Shown in pieces: positions 22,042-34,287 of a stretch of 64,000 nucleotides of DNA. Each line of letters begins with the position of its first letter. The stretch's first letter is position 1. Origin of the DNA: Camillea tinctor (lineage: Eukaryota; Ascomycota; Sordariomycetes; Xylariales; Xylariaceae). Position numbers and translations under genes: made by a program. The DNA lies in contig MU394080.1 in NCBI GenBank assembly GCA_022578605.1, positions 310,001-374,000 on the forward strand, in the 5' to 3' direction. The notes under the pieces are model-generated. The model was not told the origin of the DNA. It made no database searches and saw only the letters and a list, made by a program, of their open reading frames with translations.

Positions 22042-25000
22042 TATGAGGGCTAGTCGAATAAGGGGATAGATGGCTGTATGTGTATCGAGTCCTTCCGAAG
22101 AAAGTTAATGTCTAAAAGAGAATGCCTCGGAACTGGAATTATAAGTCTGTTGAATTCAAAGTCGTTGGGATTATGGTACTGAGATGCTTTATGGGCTCTG
22201 TCTTGTCGAACTTCTCTCATGTTGACAGAATGGGAGATGGTCTAGTTATATACCTCGACGTAGTCAACTTATTCGACTAGCCTACAAGAGCTTAGAAACC
22301 CGCTGACATCTAGATGGCCTTGATATCCCGAAAGAGGGAAGTTTTCCAATGAACCTCAGAGGCCTCACATGAACCCAGATGAGCTAATCGCGAGCATGCT
22401 GTCCTCGGATAGTGGGTCGATATCTAATGATAGCATGGAGCCTCTTGGTAAGGAATCAGCTGTAACACCAAGGAGAAGATATCAGTGATGATTTCTCCTT
22501 GCCCTAGGTGTCTACTAAACAGGCGGTTATTGACGGCTGACTACATATTGGTAGAAAGGGAAATTATTAAAACCTTGTTATTGTATGCCCATACATAGGT
22601 ATTTTAAGTAAGGGATGATCAGACCAGATTTTCGACTTCGGTGATTTCTAACTCTCTTCGCTCACTCCCGTGGCTGATGCTGACGAGGTTTATACAAGAG
22701 CTCGGTAGAGATGTCGTGGAAGGATCATTTAAGATATCCATCTATACATGGGTCAAAGGAACTAGGCGAGCGGGTGTGGATGGAGACGGATGACCCTATA
22801 GACATCCGGCAGGCAAGGAGCGGGAACCCCAACGGTTCGTTCAGGTACATAATGGGATCCCATCATCTCATCTATACTAAACGATCTGGGAGTTCTCTGT
22901 ATGATGGCATTGGCTCATAAATGAAGACTCGAGTGGACAGAGGAGAAACCAGGAGCATCACCATGAGTGTGTGAAAATTACGACGACGACGACCATAATC
23001 GTCATTCCCGAGGAAGAATAAGCGCCGCGAGTCCATCCATAGAAAGGGGACTCGACGTGCGTAAACTTCACGGTGAGGAAAGTCCACGATGATGGATCGG
23101 CTTCACCGTCTTTCCCGCCTTCGCTATGTAGACTAGACGATTCCAGAGGATAAAGCTACGTCAGAATTTAGAGTATGTCTATAGGGCTAAGAAGTCTTGT
23201 GCCCAGGTCTATAGTGGCCCAATATTGAATGAACTACGTAGCTTAGTCCCAAACCTGTGGAAAAGCCGCATAAGTAAACGTATGCTCGATGAATACTGTT
23301 CTCCGGAGACATCAATAATTTGACAGATACGTATAAAGATGAAGATGGGGGCGCTCGTTGTAGCATAGCTCAGCTTACCTGAGCGTTGTTGGTCGTGTGT
23401 CTCTGATCGCGCCAGACAAGGGCGGTCCTATTGGGTTGAGATTCCGTAACTCAGTGGTAGAAGCATCGCAGCGATCCGAGAACTTGGAAAGGGAGGGTAG
23501 GAGGACAGGTAAGGATATGTAGAAAGGGTTGCAATTGTGGAGGCTGAACTGGGGGTGGATAAAGAAGCACCCATGTCGATCTGGAGATCTCGTAGGGCTG
23601 ACCAAAAATAACCTAAGATTTGTCACCGTGCTTCTTTCTATAGAGTGGAAACGTAATGGCTCGTGGTTTATGCGATAGAGGGAGATAATAGTAATTAAGT
23701 TGGTCAATAATAAGATCTAGAAGAATGCCATTCTAATGGGGTATTCTTAGATAACTACGAGAAACCCCCTCCCTCCCTCCCCTTTCCTCTACCCCTTGTT
23801 AACTTTTCTTTATAATAACTCATTCGGTATTAGTCGGCATTAATTGGTCTGATCACAATGGCATTGAAGGGGTTGGACATGATGTAACAATTACACGCCG
23901 TCGATCATGAGAGCTACGTGGGGGGCTACACACTAGAATCAGATTACCTATGTGTAGGTCCGTATGTATTAAGTTATATATTATGCATATATACCTACTT
24001 CTATCGACTTACACAAGACACACACCTATGTAGTGTAGGTTACAGTAAAGATGGGATGAAATCTTGGCTTCCCAAAGCTTGGCAAAGCTAAGAGCCTTTG
24101 AATTCGACTGGGATTTGGTTTTAGCGGGATCGGAATCCAATCCACAAGATAAATCGTTCCCTTAATTGATTAAGTTCCCTTATTTTGATAGGTTCGGCTC
24201 TTATGCTATAAATAATCCATATTTAAAAACTATTCTAGCCGCACAAATCCCAAAGTAATCTACAACACGCATTTTCTTTTTGAATCGACAATACCAAAAA
24301 TTTCCCTTTTTGATTTCTCTGTTGATATCTTATTGATATTTTCTTTCTTCGCTGGGGTGAGAAAACCAAGGTAGACACTACATAGTTCTTGAGAAAATTG
24401 GCGACGTTAGAGTCATTAGCTTCAATATTATTAAACCACAAACTATAGCCAGGTAATAGAAGAAACTTGCCTGCGAATTGGGACGCTGCTATTATTAGCT
24501 TACATTTTATTAACACATTAGCAATAACTTGCCATTGCCATACGAACCTTAAAATCCCAGTCCTCATTCAGCTTGGTTTTCATATCCCATTCACGCTGAG
24601 ACTTACCAACAACAAGTACTTGTTGTATGTATTACTAAATATGTACTTTTACACCGTCCATGTTTAGGCGCGGGCATATGAACCAATAACACAGCGGTCA
24701 TGTATTTTATGAGCTGCCAACTACTGTTCTCTTATTCGACGCCTGACCTATTAACCAAGGCCATGTAATTATGACCGCGCAAATTATCACAACTGTAGTC
24801 TTGTTCAAAACACCATTCGATCAAACACAAGCATGATGATACCTAATAGAGCTATCTCCAAAATTCGATCAAAAGAAAAAAAATATTCTATAATTAAAGA
24901 TCCAGGGTCTCTATGATGCCTGTATGGCTCGTGCCGAGGATGCTGATCTCGGGTAATACGCATCCTAATCTCCATCCTTCCTTTGACTTTGAGGAGACAC

Positions 25001-28000
25001 CCGGCTCTCTTGGTGCTCCGTGAGCATATCAATGTAGGTAATAATAGATTTGAGGCTCGAGTAAACTTAGTTTTTAATGACATACGGAACTGAATCCTTT
25101 CCGCTATGTCCCAGAGTTCGGAAGGCCCCGGCAACCCTGAAATAAATAACCCATGAATCCACAAATACCTTTATAGGTGGGCGGCGACTCATTAGCTCAT
25201 CGGACCAAACTATAAACCTACATATCAGTCCATAATATGATGGCCTCATAAAACCAGTAAGGTGTGTTAGATTTCAATACGCACCAGTGTTGTTCCAACA
25301 GTGTTCTACAATGTATTACCATTCTGCTCTCTTCAGTTGAACCTTAACGGGTTCGAGCGTAAAATTTGCAATAACAATGGAAGAGAAAAAGAGAACTTAA
25401 ACCCAGCTGGTTTCACTTCATAAAAATATCATAGTTCTTCGAGGCACAGGGCAGTAAAATTGCAAGCAAGACCATACCAGCAAGCGATATCACTATTGAG
25501 AAAGGATAACTGAGCTATGTCGAAACCCGTCTGGCGTTGCTTAAAGCCGGATAAAGAGTCACTAAACTATTCGTTGTCTATTTTTATAACAACTCGGTGC
25601 TATTTTCTAGAATTTTTATGATAGACATAATATAATTGTGTGAAGGTTCCCTCTATCTACTTCAAGAAGAAATAAAAGTTTTAGCACAGATAATATCATC
25701 TCAACTCAAACACTCTTATTATGCATGCCACAATTTAGGCCGTGGTAATGTTACCGACTTATATCTACTTCCATACCAGGTATAATGTACCTATATAGTT
25801 TAAAACCCCCCCCCCCCCCCCCCCATTTTTTCCCGGGCATGGCTATAATTTCTGGTGTGAAGCAGGAATCAACGCACCTTGTAGTAATTTATGAAAGCCG
25901 TACAGTATTTAGGTCTCACGCTATATTGTCAAAGCGATATTGAAGTTCTCTATACCTCAAGCCAGATCGCGCGCAGGCATTGTTATCTAGAGACTCCAAG
26001 AGCCCATGATTTATTAAATTTATATATCACACCTGCAAGTATAGCTAGACTAATTAGTAATCTTTTGGTGTTCTGTCTTACCTATATTCTAGTTCTCGTT
26101 TCTCAACGCTCCTGTTAATAACATCTTTGTTGCCTTTTAATCCATTAACCTAAACTAGTCATGGGTTATGTAAAATTGGAAATAAGTCAAAAACCATTAT
26201 CTAGAGGCTCTTTCCCCCATTTTCGTCGCGATACTAGGTAGGATGATTTATTTTTAATACAGTTATTTTTAGTTAGTTGCTGCTTACTGATGATGGTGAC
26301 GAGAATGAAGGAAGAAAAGCTTGAACGGTCCGTTATGCTAACCCTCAGCTCAACTAGAACGCTTACGTAAGTTGTTGAAGACCTCAACGTAGGACTTTAA
26401 GGGAGCGCGCCCTTCTAACATTTCTGGATAATATATCCCGTTTCCCATATTCATTATTATTATTACCACAAGGGAATAACGACTACGAGTATAGTGGCGA
26501 CTATGTATGCATGCGTCAGCACCAGAAAAGTCCACATCTATCTTTTATTACCTAAGTCTATAGTTTAATATTCTAACCTTCCCTATGCAGATACTTATCT
26601 AACACGGAATCTCGTCTAAACGTTTTGTTTGCTTGGACTTATTAAATTGCTTTATTAGAATCCTTACTTTTTCTCATTCTCTTTGTTCTTTTCAGTCGGT
26701 CTAATCGATTACTATGACATAACCATTGTGTTATGTACCGTGATCTCCTTGGCTTAGCATGGCCTGGGAGGCTGGGACTCTCCCTTGAGCCATTTGCACT
26801 TCGATAGCCTGCGCGTCACCCTGCATAATAGTCCCGGTTATAGGCCATCTTTGGCTTGGAATGATTTCCAGCCTGACTTAGTACGCTACTTTAATGTGAG
26901 CTTCTTAGATTGGTATAAACGGTGGTGATTAGAGCCGCAGCGCGCCATACAATTCCCAACTCTATGTCTATCTCTTTCAATTAAGGCTATCACAGCTGGT
27001 AGGCCTATCATCCCATCTTACAGAACTATTATAGGATGTACAGTTGATGTGGAGATTGTTCATTACGAGGGGCTACAATTATATGAGACATTGGAGACTA
27101 TCATAAAGATGTTCAAACCATAGAGTAGTTAAGTCTATACTCTCGTTTACTAATATGGCTTTACAAAATGGGGATTGCCCATTCTATGTAGCCAACGGGT
27201 CCTCTTATTGAAATCGCTAGAATTCGTGTGATTTAGCCGAAGCGGACAAGGACAGAGAAAAGCATTACACATACGTTTATATTAGAGTGGAGTTATGCGA
27301 CGTTACCTGCTTATGGATGTATCTTTGTATATCCATATGTCTTCTATGAATGTACGGAGTTTAGGAGTTAATTTAGGTATGTATGTTCCCGCCCTATTGT
27401 TCTAGTCTAGGTTTAACTACTTAAGGCGCTATCCGTATCCCCCTTTTCATTTTGATATTTTACTAATAGATCAACTCTCCTTCTCTTGTTCTCCCCGCAG
27501 TTAATTGTAACTCATTACGCAACACGCCGCAGGCGGCGTCGCATTTGAGGCGCACCAGATGCTCCCCACGCACCCCCCTTGTCCCCACTAGCACCTTGGA
27601 TCAATGATCACCTCAACGGCTCCATCGATGATGCCATAACCTAAACTTCACGTCGTTGGCTGAGCGGCCCATACCCGCCATCGCGACCTTCCTTTATGCG
27701 TCCGTACCAGTCGGCATGGCTGTCCCGAACAAGTATGAATTACCTATCCACCCCTGAACGGACACCCCATGATGACCCCAAATTTATGATTTCCCTTCGA
27801 GGCTGCTCTCGTCCCTTGATATTATGGAGCAGCAGCAGAAATACAAAAGGAAAAGGGATCCACCCTCCTGTGCGCCTGGATTCTGTAATGTATGGATATA
27901 TGCCCGAGCTACAGTTTCTGTACCTTGCTAGTCGCTTGGTAAACGTGTGTAAGGAAAAATGGTGGATGGGGAAAAAAAGCTTGACATGGTTTACCGGCAT

Positions 28001-28199
28001 CATTCCAAGTTCCAAGAAATATAGGCATGGGAGGTAAAGATGATTAGAGCCTTTCCGTAACAATATATCAGCTGTTACCTTCCCTCCGGGGCAGCTTTAT
28101 TTCCTCGATAGTATCTCTAAACGTTACTCGTCCTGGCCTTCACCCTCATCCTCGACATCCCTATATTATCCTCCTCCAACTCTCTTGACTACTAGGAAG
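22042..28199. other. Long gene-free, AT-rich region
   Basis: About 6.2 kb with no frame I can support. By eye, 23.7-26.7 kb is the AT-richest part of the window, with many TA steps. That would fit an old transposon eroded by repeat-induced point mutation, but no transposase, reverse transcriptase or terminal repeat could be recognised. Confidence 0.5.
25806..25824 (+). repeat. C19 homopolymer
   Basis: An uninterrupted run of 19 C. Similar G or C runs occur beside both assembly gaps in this window. Confidence 0.95.
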
Positions 28200-30338
28200 A
28201 TGAATAGCAAAGAAATTCCCTCCCCGAGCAGTCCCGAGAAACTCGGACACGCGAGCCATGCCGCGGCGCATTCCTCCGAAGAGATATCGGCGGCGGCATC
28301 CGCGCGCTATCTTGACGAAAACTACCAGCTCTTTAAGGACACGCAGGAGCTTGACGCAAGCGAGGAAGAAGTGAAGAAGGTAGTGCGCAAGATCGATGTG
28401 CGCGTTGTCCCGATCCTGTTCATGATATACTTGCTGCAGTATCTGGACAAGAACTCGATAAACTTTGCCAATGCCTACGGCCTGCAGAAGGGAACCAATC
28501 TGCACGGGCAAGATTATTCATGGCTTGGTAAGTACCATGCTAGAAACCCTACCACGACTCTTGTCATCTGTGCATCAGGGTAAGGTGAATATTTCTAATG
28601 AGATTGTTAAGGCTCGATTTTCTATTTCGGATACCTTGTTGCGCAATTGCCTGCGACGATATTGATGCAAAGGCTTCCGATTGGCAAGTTCGTATCTTAT
28701 ACAACAATCGTCTGGGGGATCATTCTGATGACGGTGAGTAGAGCTGTTCTAAAATTTGTAGCATTAGTATTATTCGTACATATTCTCAAGGTGTTATTTA
28801 CCTCGATATTTACGGCGATGACTTCAGGGTCGCAATGCTAATTTTGCCATCTAGACACCAGCCTGCACCTCCTTCGCGGGCATCGCCACAAACCGTTTCC
28901 TGCTCGGGTTTACCGAGGCTGCAGTCAACCCGGGCTTCGTGCTCATCATGTCCATCTGGTACACATCGTCGGAGCAGCCCCTGCGCCTCGAGGCATACTA
29001 TTGCACAAATGGCTTGGCCACTATGTTCGGCGGACTAATCGGTTATGCTGTGGGACATATAACCACGGGGCTCGCGCGTTGGATGTATGTGTTCCTTATA
29101 TTCGGCGCGCTCAGCCTGGCCCAGGGCATCATAAGCCTGTTATTACTTCCCGATGTGCCGGCCACGGCCCAATTTTTGACGCCGAAGGAGCGCACGATCG
29201 CTATTGATCGAGTATGTTTTGATAAATTCTAACGTCACGCGTAAGGAAAGGCTGGGGGTTATGAATGCTGATAATCAAGTTTTAGGTTGCCCGGAATAAG
29301 CAAGGGGTCAAGAATCAGCACTTTAAGAAGTACCAGGCAATCCAGTGCCTCAAGGATCCGAGTACAACTCCCTTCTTTTCCCTCCTTTTTCTTCCTCAAT
29401 ACCCCTGAATCATGACACATTGACACCAACTTACCATGAATAGAGACTTGGATTCTCTTCGTCATGGCCATCGGTGCGCAGGTACCCAACTCAGCCATCA
29501 CCAGCTTCACCAGTCTCATCATCTCGAGCTTCGGCTTCGACACTCTTGGCACTCAGTACATGCAGATTCCAGGAGGCGCCATCCAGTTCCTGGCCTTGAT
29601 CATCGGCGGTTGGGTCTGCAGCCGCTGGCCCCGCGGCTCCCGCTGCCCGACCATGATTGTCGCCAATACTATCTGTATCATCGGCGCCGCGCTGCTTGTT
29701 AAGCTACCCAATGAGAATAAGGTAAAACGAGAATTTCCCTCGCGTCTGCAAAATCACTGCGACAGATGCAAGCTAACACAATATATGAATAGTGGGGCCG
29801 TCTGGTTGCTCTTTGGCTCTGCTTCTTCCAGGGCCTCGGGTTCAGTATGTCCCTGACTATGATCTCGTCCAATATTGCTGGATCGACCAAGAAGCAGTTG
29901 ACGGCCGCCATCCTCTTCGTCGGCTACTGCGTCGGGAAGTAGGTTACCTCCCCCTCTTACCCCCTATTGATGTTAGAAAAGCCGCATTAAGTACTTACAA
30001 CTACACAACAGCATTATCGGCCCACAAACCTTTCGTGACACCGAAGCTCGTAAGTTGAATTCCCAACTACTTGCCCAATTTCAGAAAAAAAATTGGTCTA
30101 TTACTGAGAATCCTCGATTGACACTGCAAAAATCACAGCATATTACCACAGCGCCTACATAGCCATGCTAGGAGGCTACACCGTGAAGCTCGTTATGATC
30201 CTAGTTCTCTACGTGTATATGTACCTGGCAAACCGCGCGCGCGACGCTGCAGGTGATACGGACGAGAAGGCTGCTGTAGAAGCGGGAATGCACGATCAGA
30301 CCGAGCTCGATAATAAAGGGTTCCGGTACTCGTTATAA
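28200..30338 (+). CDS. MFS transporter, allantoate permease (Dal5-like/ACS) family
   Basis: Eight exons: 28200-28527, 28612-28733, 28855-29211, 29286-29361, 29444-29721, 29793-29938, 30012-30049 and 30139-30338, giving 514 residues. All junctions are GT/AG with phases closing. The cytosolic acidic N-terminus leads into the family hallmark around ILFMIYLLQYLDKNSINFA (TM1). TM2 follows (SIFYFGYLVAQLPATILMQR), and the segment NRFLLGFTEAAVNPGFVLI fits TM4. DPKTWILF opens the C-terminal bundle, which carries about six further hydrophobic segments. The terminus FRYSL matches the FRYxL ending common in Dal5-like proteins. These plasma-membrane proton symporters take up carboxylated or nitrogenous small molecules (allantoate, nicotinate, pantothenate and similar). 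The substrate is unknown. It converges on the glutamine-synthetase-like gene. Confidence 0.92.
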
Positions 30339-30958
30339 GAGGCGAAAGGGTGCGAAGAAGACGAAATGTGTGAACGCTTCAAAAGACATAGATAAGCACT
30401 TTCGAAGCTTTTCGCATACGTTACTCGTTCTACTAGTAACACGGCTGAGAAAAGTAGGAGGTGCGGGTAGAACCTGAACAAGCTCACACTGGAATTGGGG
30501 TAGAAAAATGAACCAAATATATTTCGAGTATACCTTCGAGTCGGACTCAGAAATATTCGCGTAGATACGTAACCTAGGGGGTTCTATTCTGCCTAAGTTC
30601 ATAAAAGGGGAAATAACGTGTACCAATCCCCAAGTCTCTTCTACTTGTTTTTATTATCCTACCCCGTCCTGTAAAAAGTCGATTCGTAAGTATGAAGAAA
30701 AAGACCCAACACCCCTCTTGCATCTTTCTTGAGAATAGAATAGACTCAACCTTCTCAGGTGAGGAGTGTGAAAAAAAGGGGTATGAAAAAGGGGTATCGC
30801 ATGGGCAAATTCTATATAGGGTGGGGCTTATGTAAGCTCACAACTTCTTATGTAAGTGTTTAACTCACAAACCCACATCTTTCGCGTGAATCATCGCGTT
30901 ATCCCTTTCTCGGATCACAAAAGTTCAACTACGTTTTATTTTGGGTGTGTTCGCGTCA
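30339..30958. other. Intergenic, convergent 3' ends
   Basis: 620 nt between the MFS and glutamine-synthetase-like genes. It presumably holds both 3' UTRs; no gene or RNA is seen. Confidence 0.6.
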
Positions 30959-32477
30959 TTATACCGTTTCCACGTATCTCTTCAACTCCCAGTCAGTGAC
31001 CGCCTCGTCCCACAGCCGGATCTCGTGGTTTCTCGTGCCAGCAAAGTGGTCCACAAATTCATCGCCGAATACCTCGCGAGCAACGCTGTCCTTGCTCGCA
31101 AACCTATCTGTGGCCTCTCGAAGACTTCGCGCTAGACGAGCACCCTTGTCGTCGCTTCCTCCAACGTCCTGGCCCTTACCGAGAGGCGGGATGGGAATCT
31201 CGAGCTTCTTCTCCACGCCACGCCAGCCAAGCCCTAGGATCGCTGCCATGACGAAATAGGGGTTAGCGTCAGCACCTGGCACTCGGACTTCGAAGCGGGT
31301 CGCGCCGGGCTTAGAAGTGGGCGGCGATATGAGCCGGATAGAGGCAGCCCGGTGCTCGAGTCCCCACGACACGGTGACCGGCGCCCAGAAGTTCTCCACC
31401 AGGCGCTTGTAACTGTTCACAGTTGGAGCCAGCATAGGCATGACGTCTGGCAGGCCATCCAGAAGACCTGCAAGGAAATGCCGTCCTAGATCACTGAGAT
31501 GTGCGATGTCAGGGTATGGCGGATTCTCGTCCTTCGTTTCACGGAAGAAAAGGTTCTTTCCGTCCTTGTCAACGACTGAGACGTGGGTATGTCCACTGTT
31601 TCCCGGCAATCCGTGCTTGGGCTTGGCCATGAAGCAGGGCGTTATGCCATATCCATTGGCGACGGATCTCACAGCATACTTGAAGAGAGATGCCCGGTCT
31701 GCAGTTTCGGAGATCTGTCCAAATTCCAGAGCCGCCTCATAAACGCCGGGGCCACTTTCAGTATGCCATCCTTCGAGGTCGCACTTAAACTTCTGGCACG
31801 AGTTGAAGACATCGTAGTAATATTCCTTGTTGAGAGTGGGTCGTGTGATGCTGTATCCAAACATGCCCTCGGTGAGAGAGGGAATATTCTGAGGGACATT
31901 GTCACGCATGTAGGCGGCGGCAGAGGAAGTCGAATCGGAAGGTGCTTTGAATTGGAAGAACTCCAATTCGGCTGTTGCGCGCTTTGTATTAGTATACTAT
32001 GGCTAGAACGCGCATGTATGAGGGTGATGAAGGGCCATGGGTGCACATACCTCCAGCCATAGCATTGCACCCCTCCTTCTTGAGCTTATCTACGGTAGTC
32101 TTCAGCAGACTACGGGGGCAAGCGCAGATAGGCGTGAGGGTATCGGGATCGAGGAAGCTGACAAGGAAGAAAGGAACATCGTCCTCCCAAGGAATGCGAC
32201 GGAAGGAGTTGAGATCAGGTACAGCAATCAGGTCGCGATAGCCGTTCTGCTTGTTGCTTATCTTGAGCTCCTTGAAGTAGGTCATGTCGTGCATATCCCA
32301 GCCGAAGATAACGCTGCAGAAACCGAAGCCCTCCTTAGCGATAGATAGGAACTTCTTCTTAGAGACAACCTTGCCGCGCAACATGCCGTCGACATCAATA
32401 CCGGCCATCTTGACCTTGGTGTCATCCTTAAGGATTTCTGGCAGGGTTTCTATCGTGACAACATCGGGGGGTGCCAT
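30959..32477 (-). CDS. Glutamine synthetase-fold ligase (GSI/FluG-C-terminal type)
   Basis: Two exons, 32477-32051 and 31971-30959, with a 79-nt intron (GTATGT...AACAG), give 479 residues. A GS beta-grasp N-domain (AGIDVDGMLRGKVVS) precedes the catalytic domain: glycine-rich ATP-site segment GLPGNSGHTHVSV (about 264-276), NSYKRL (about 328-333), the Arg segment EHRAASIRL and RFEVRVPGADANPY (about 368-381). Length and motifs match fungal type-I-like proteins related to the C-terminal half of FluG and to gamma-glutamylpolyamine synthetases, rather than the shorter eukaryotic GSII that assimilates ammonia. Expected chemistry is ATP-dependent gamma-glutamylation of ammonia or an amine; the actual acceptor is unknown. 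No amidohydrolase domain is fused. Its neighbour, a Dal5-type transporter, makes amine or nitrogen catabolism a reasonable but unproved context. Confidence 0.9.
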
Positions 32478-33705
32478 GTTGGGAGAGGAAGTGGGCTGGG
32501 AAAGTAAGTGTGGGATGTTGAGTTAGTATCTAGTGGAGTAGCGGCAGATAGGAGGGAGGATAGGAATCAGCTGGTAGAGAGGTAGAGATCGGTACAATTG
32601 GTGCTTGATATAAATGCCTGAGACCAGAAGGGTAGATAGGCAGATAGGTAGGTAAGTGATTCTCTATATGTATATCCTGAGATGCTGGGTATATGCCATG
32701 TAGACGAAAGATCACCAGGGTGGGACGGACACTCTTGCCAGATATAAATAAGTGTACTGAAGGGAGAGAGGGAGAATAAGAGGAGGACCGGCGTAAGACT
32801 TTAAAAGAGGATATATCGCCAACAGTCAAATTCGTAAGTTAGGCGAAAGGATTGGCGGTGCAGGGAGAAAGAAGAAAGGCCAGACAGAAAAGTCGGAGCG
32901 ACGATAGTTGCAGATGTGGTGTACCTTAGTAGGTTTGGGAACGCAGCAGCAAGCGTGCAGAAGGGAAGCTAATAAGAGGTACCTACGTAAGGTACATCGA
33001 TGTGGGTCCCAGAGTGTCTGCGATCATGGATCATGGTAGCGTAGCACGTAATGTAACGCCAGCTGCGAGTGAGTGTCAATGGTACTTTGTGTACCTACAT
33101 AATACATAAAATGATATCTGAAAACCGGGTGCTTATCACCACCGCCCGTGGGGGTGTGTGTGACTTACCTAAAGGTAAAGCCTTCCAGCATATTAACATG
33201 TATTGAGTATTTCTAGGTGGGAAGGTGGGGGGGTTGATTCGATTGATGGAGGATGGGATCCACTTGTTCTGGAACCTTTCCACCTACATACAAGTATGTA
33301 AGTACAGAGTGACCATCCATTTATTTCATTTTTTTAAACCTTATTATGGTCGTTCCACCCTCCAGTCAAAACACTTTGAACCTACTACCTACATACCTAC
33401 ATACATACACACCTTACATACCATGTAAACAAACATCAATAAAAGCGATCAAACTACGGAACGGATCGCAACTTTTTACTTTTGAGCAATACCTCATCTC
33501 GTATTCTAAGTACATCAGTTATGAGACAAGCAATCCGTCTGACGTTAATCATCTGGACAGATAGTAGGCAAGTATTTTTGTTGTTTCTTTAGGTTTCTCT
33601 GCAGCTACCTAACTGCAGAACTGAGTAAGATAGAGTATTGCGAATTTCTTATCCATAATCCACGCAGCCGTTGAACAGACAGAGAAACCGGCAGACCGTC
33701 TGTGA

Positions 33706-33930
33706 GTATCCGCCAGAGTCCGCCGGTATGACTGTCGTCACATCTCTGATGTTCCGAACCAATAGCCCGACGGTGTCCGCCAGTATCCGCCAGTAAGACA
33801 TCTATCGTCATATCTCTAAACTAACAACCCAGCGGTGTCCGTTAAGATGACTTCTGTCGTCACTGAGAGCCTAGCAATATCCGCCAGTATGACTTCTGTC
33901 GTCATATCTCTCAACCAACAGCCCAATAAC
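33706..33930 (+). repeat. Degenerate minisatellite, about four units
   Basis: Roughly four diverged units of about 45-75 nt share the words GTATCCGCCAG, ATGACTTCTGTCGTCA, TATCTCT, CCAACAGCCCA and CGGTGTCCG in the same order. The units differ by point changes and internal deletions. No open frame runs through the array. Confidence 0.8.
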
Positions 33931-34266
33931 AGGAAAAGTTGGCAACGTCTAGAGCATGCGTATCCCTTTTTACTCTTCAACTCTTCACCGTCCGTGTCGC
34001 GTCTTACGTGAACTTGGTAGAACGGTCTACATGTCAGATTCTGCCGCGTGACGATCGCTTCTTCGGTAGGGCGACCAATCCAATGTGTCCTGTCATCTAA
34101 ACGCTACGGACGTATGGCCGCCAATGTTGCCCGAGAGGCTCTTTCCGTCGGCCTTTGCGTTAGACGCATTTAGCGTATATAGAAAAGGCTATGCATACTA
34201 CATGACATGCATAGGTTATATATCTGCGTCCATACCGAATATTGAGCATGTGCATATCGATATATG

Positions 34267-34287
34267 TACGTATATATATATATACGT
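34267..34287. repeat. (TA)n palindrome flanked by ACG/CGT
   Basis: A TA dinucleotide tract bounded by TACG on the left and CGTG on the right, making an almost perfect inverted repeat. Confidence 0.85.
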
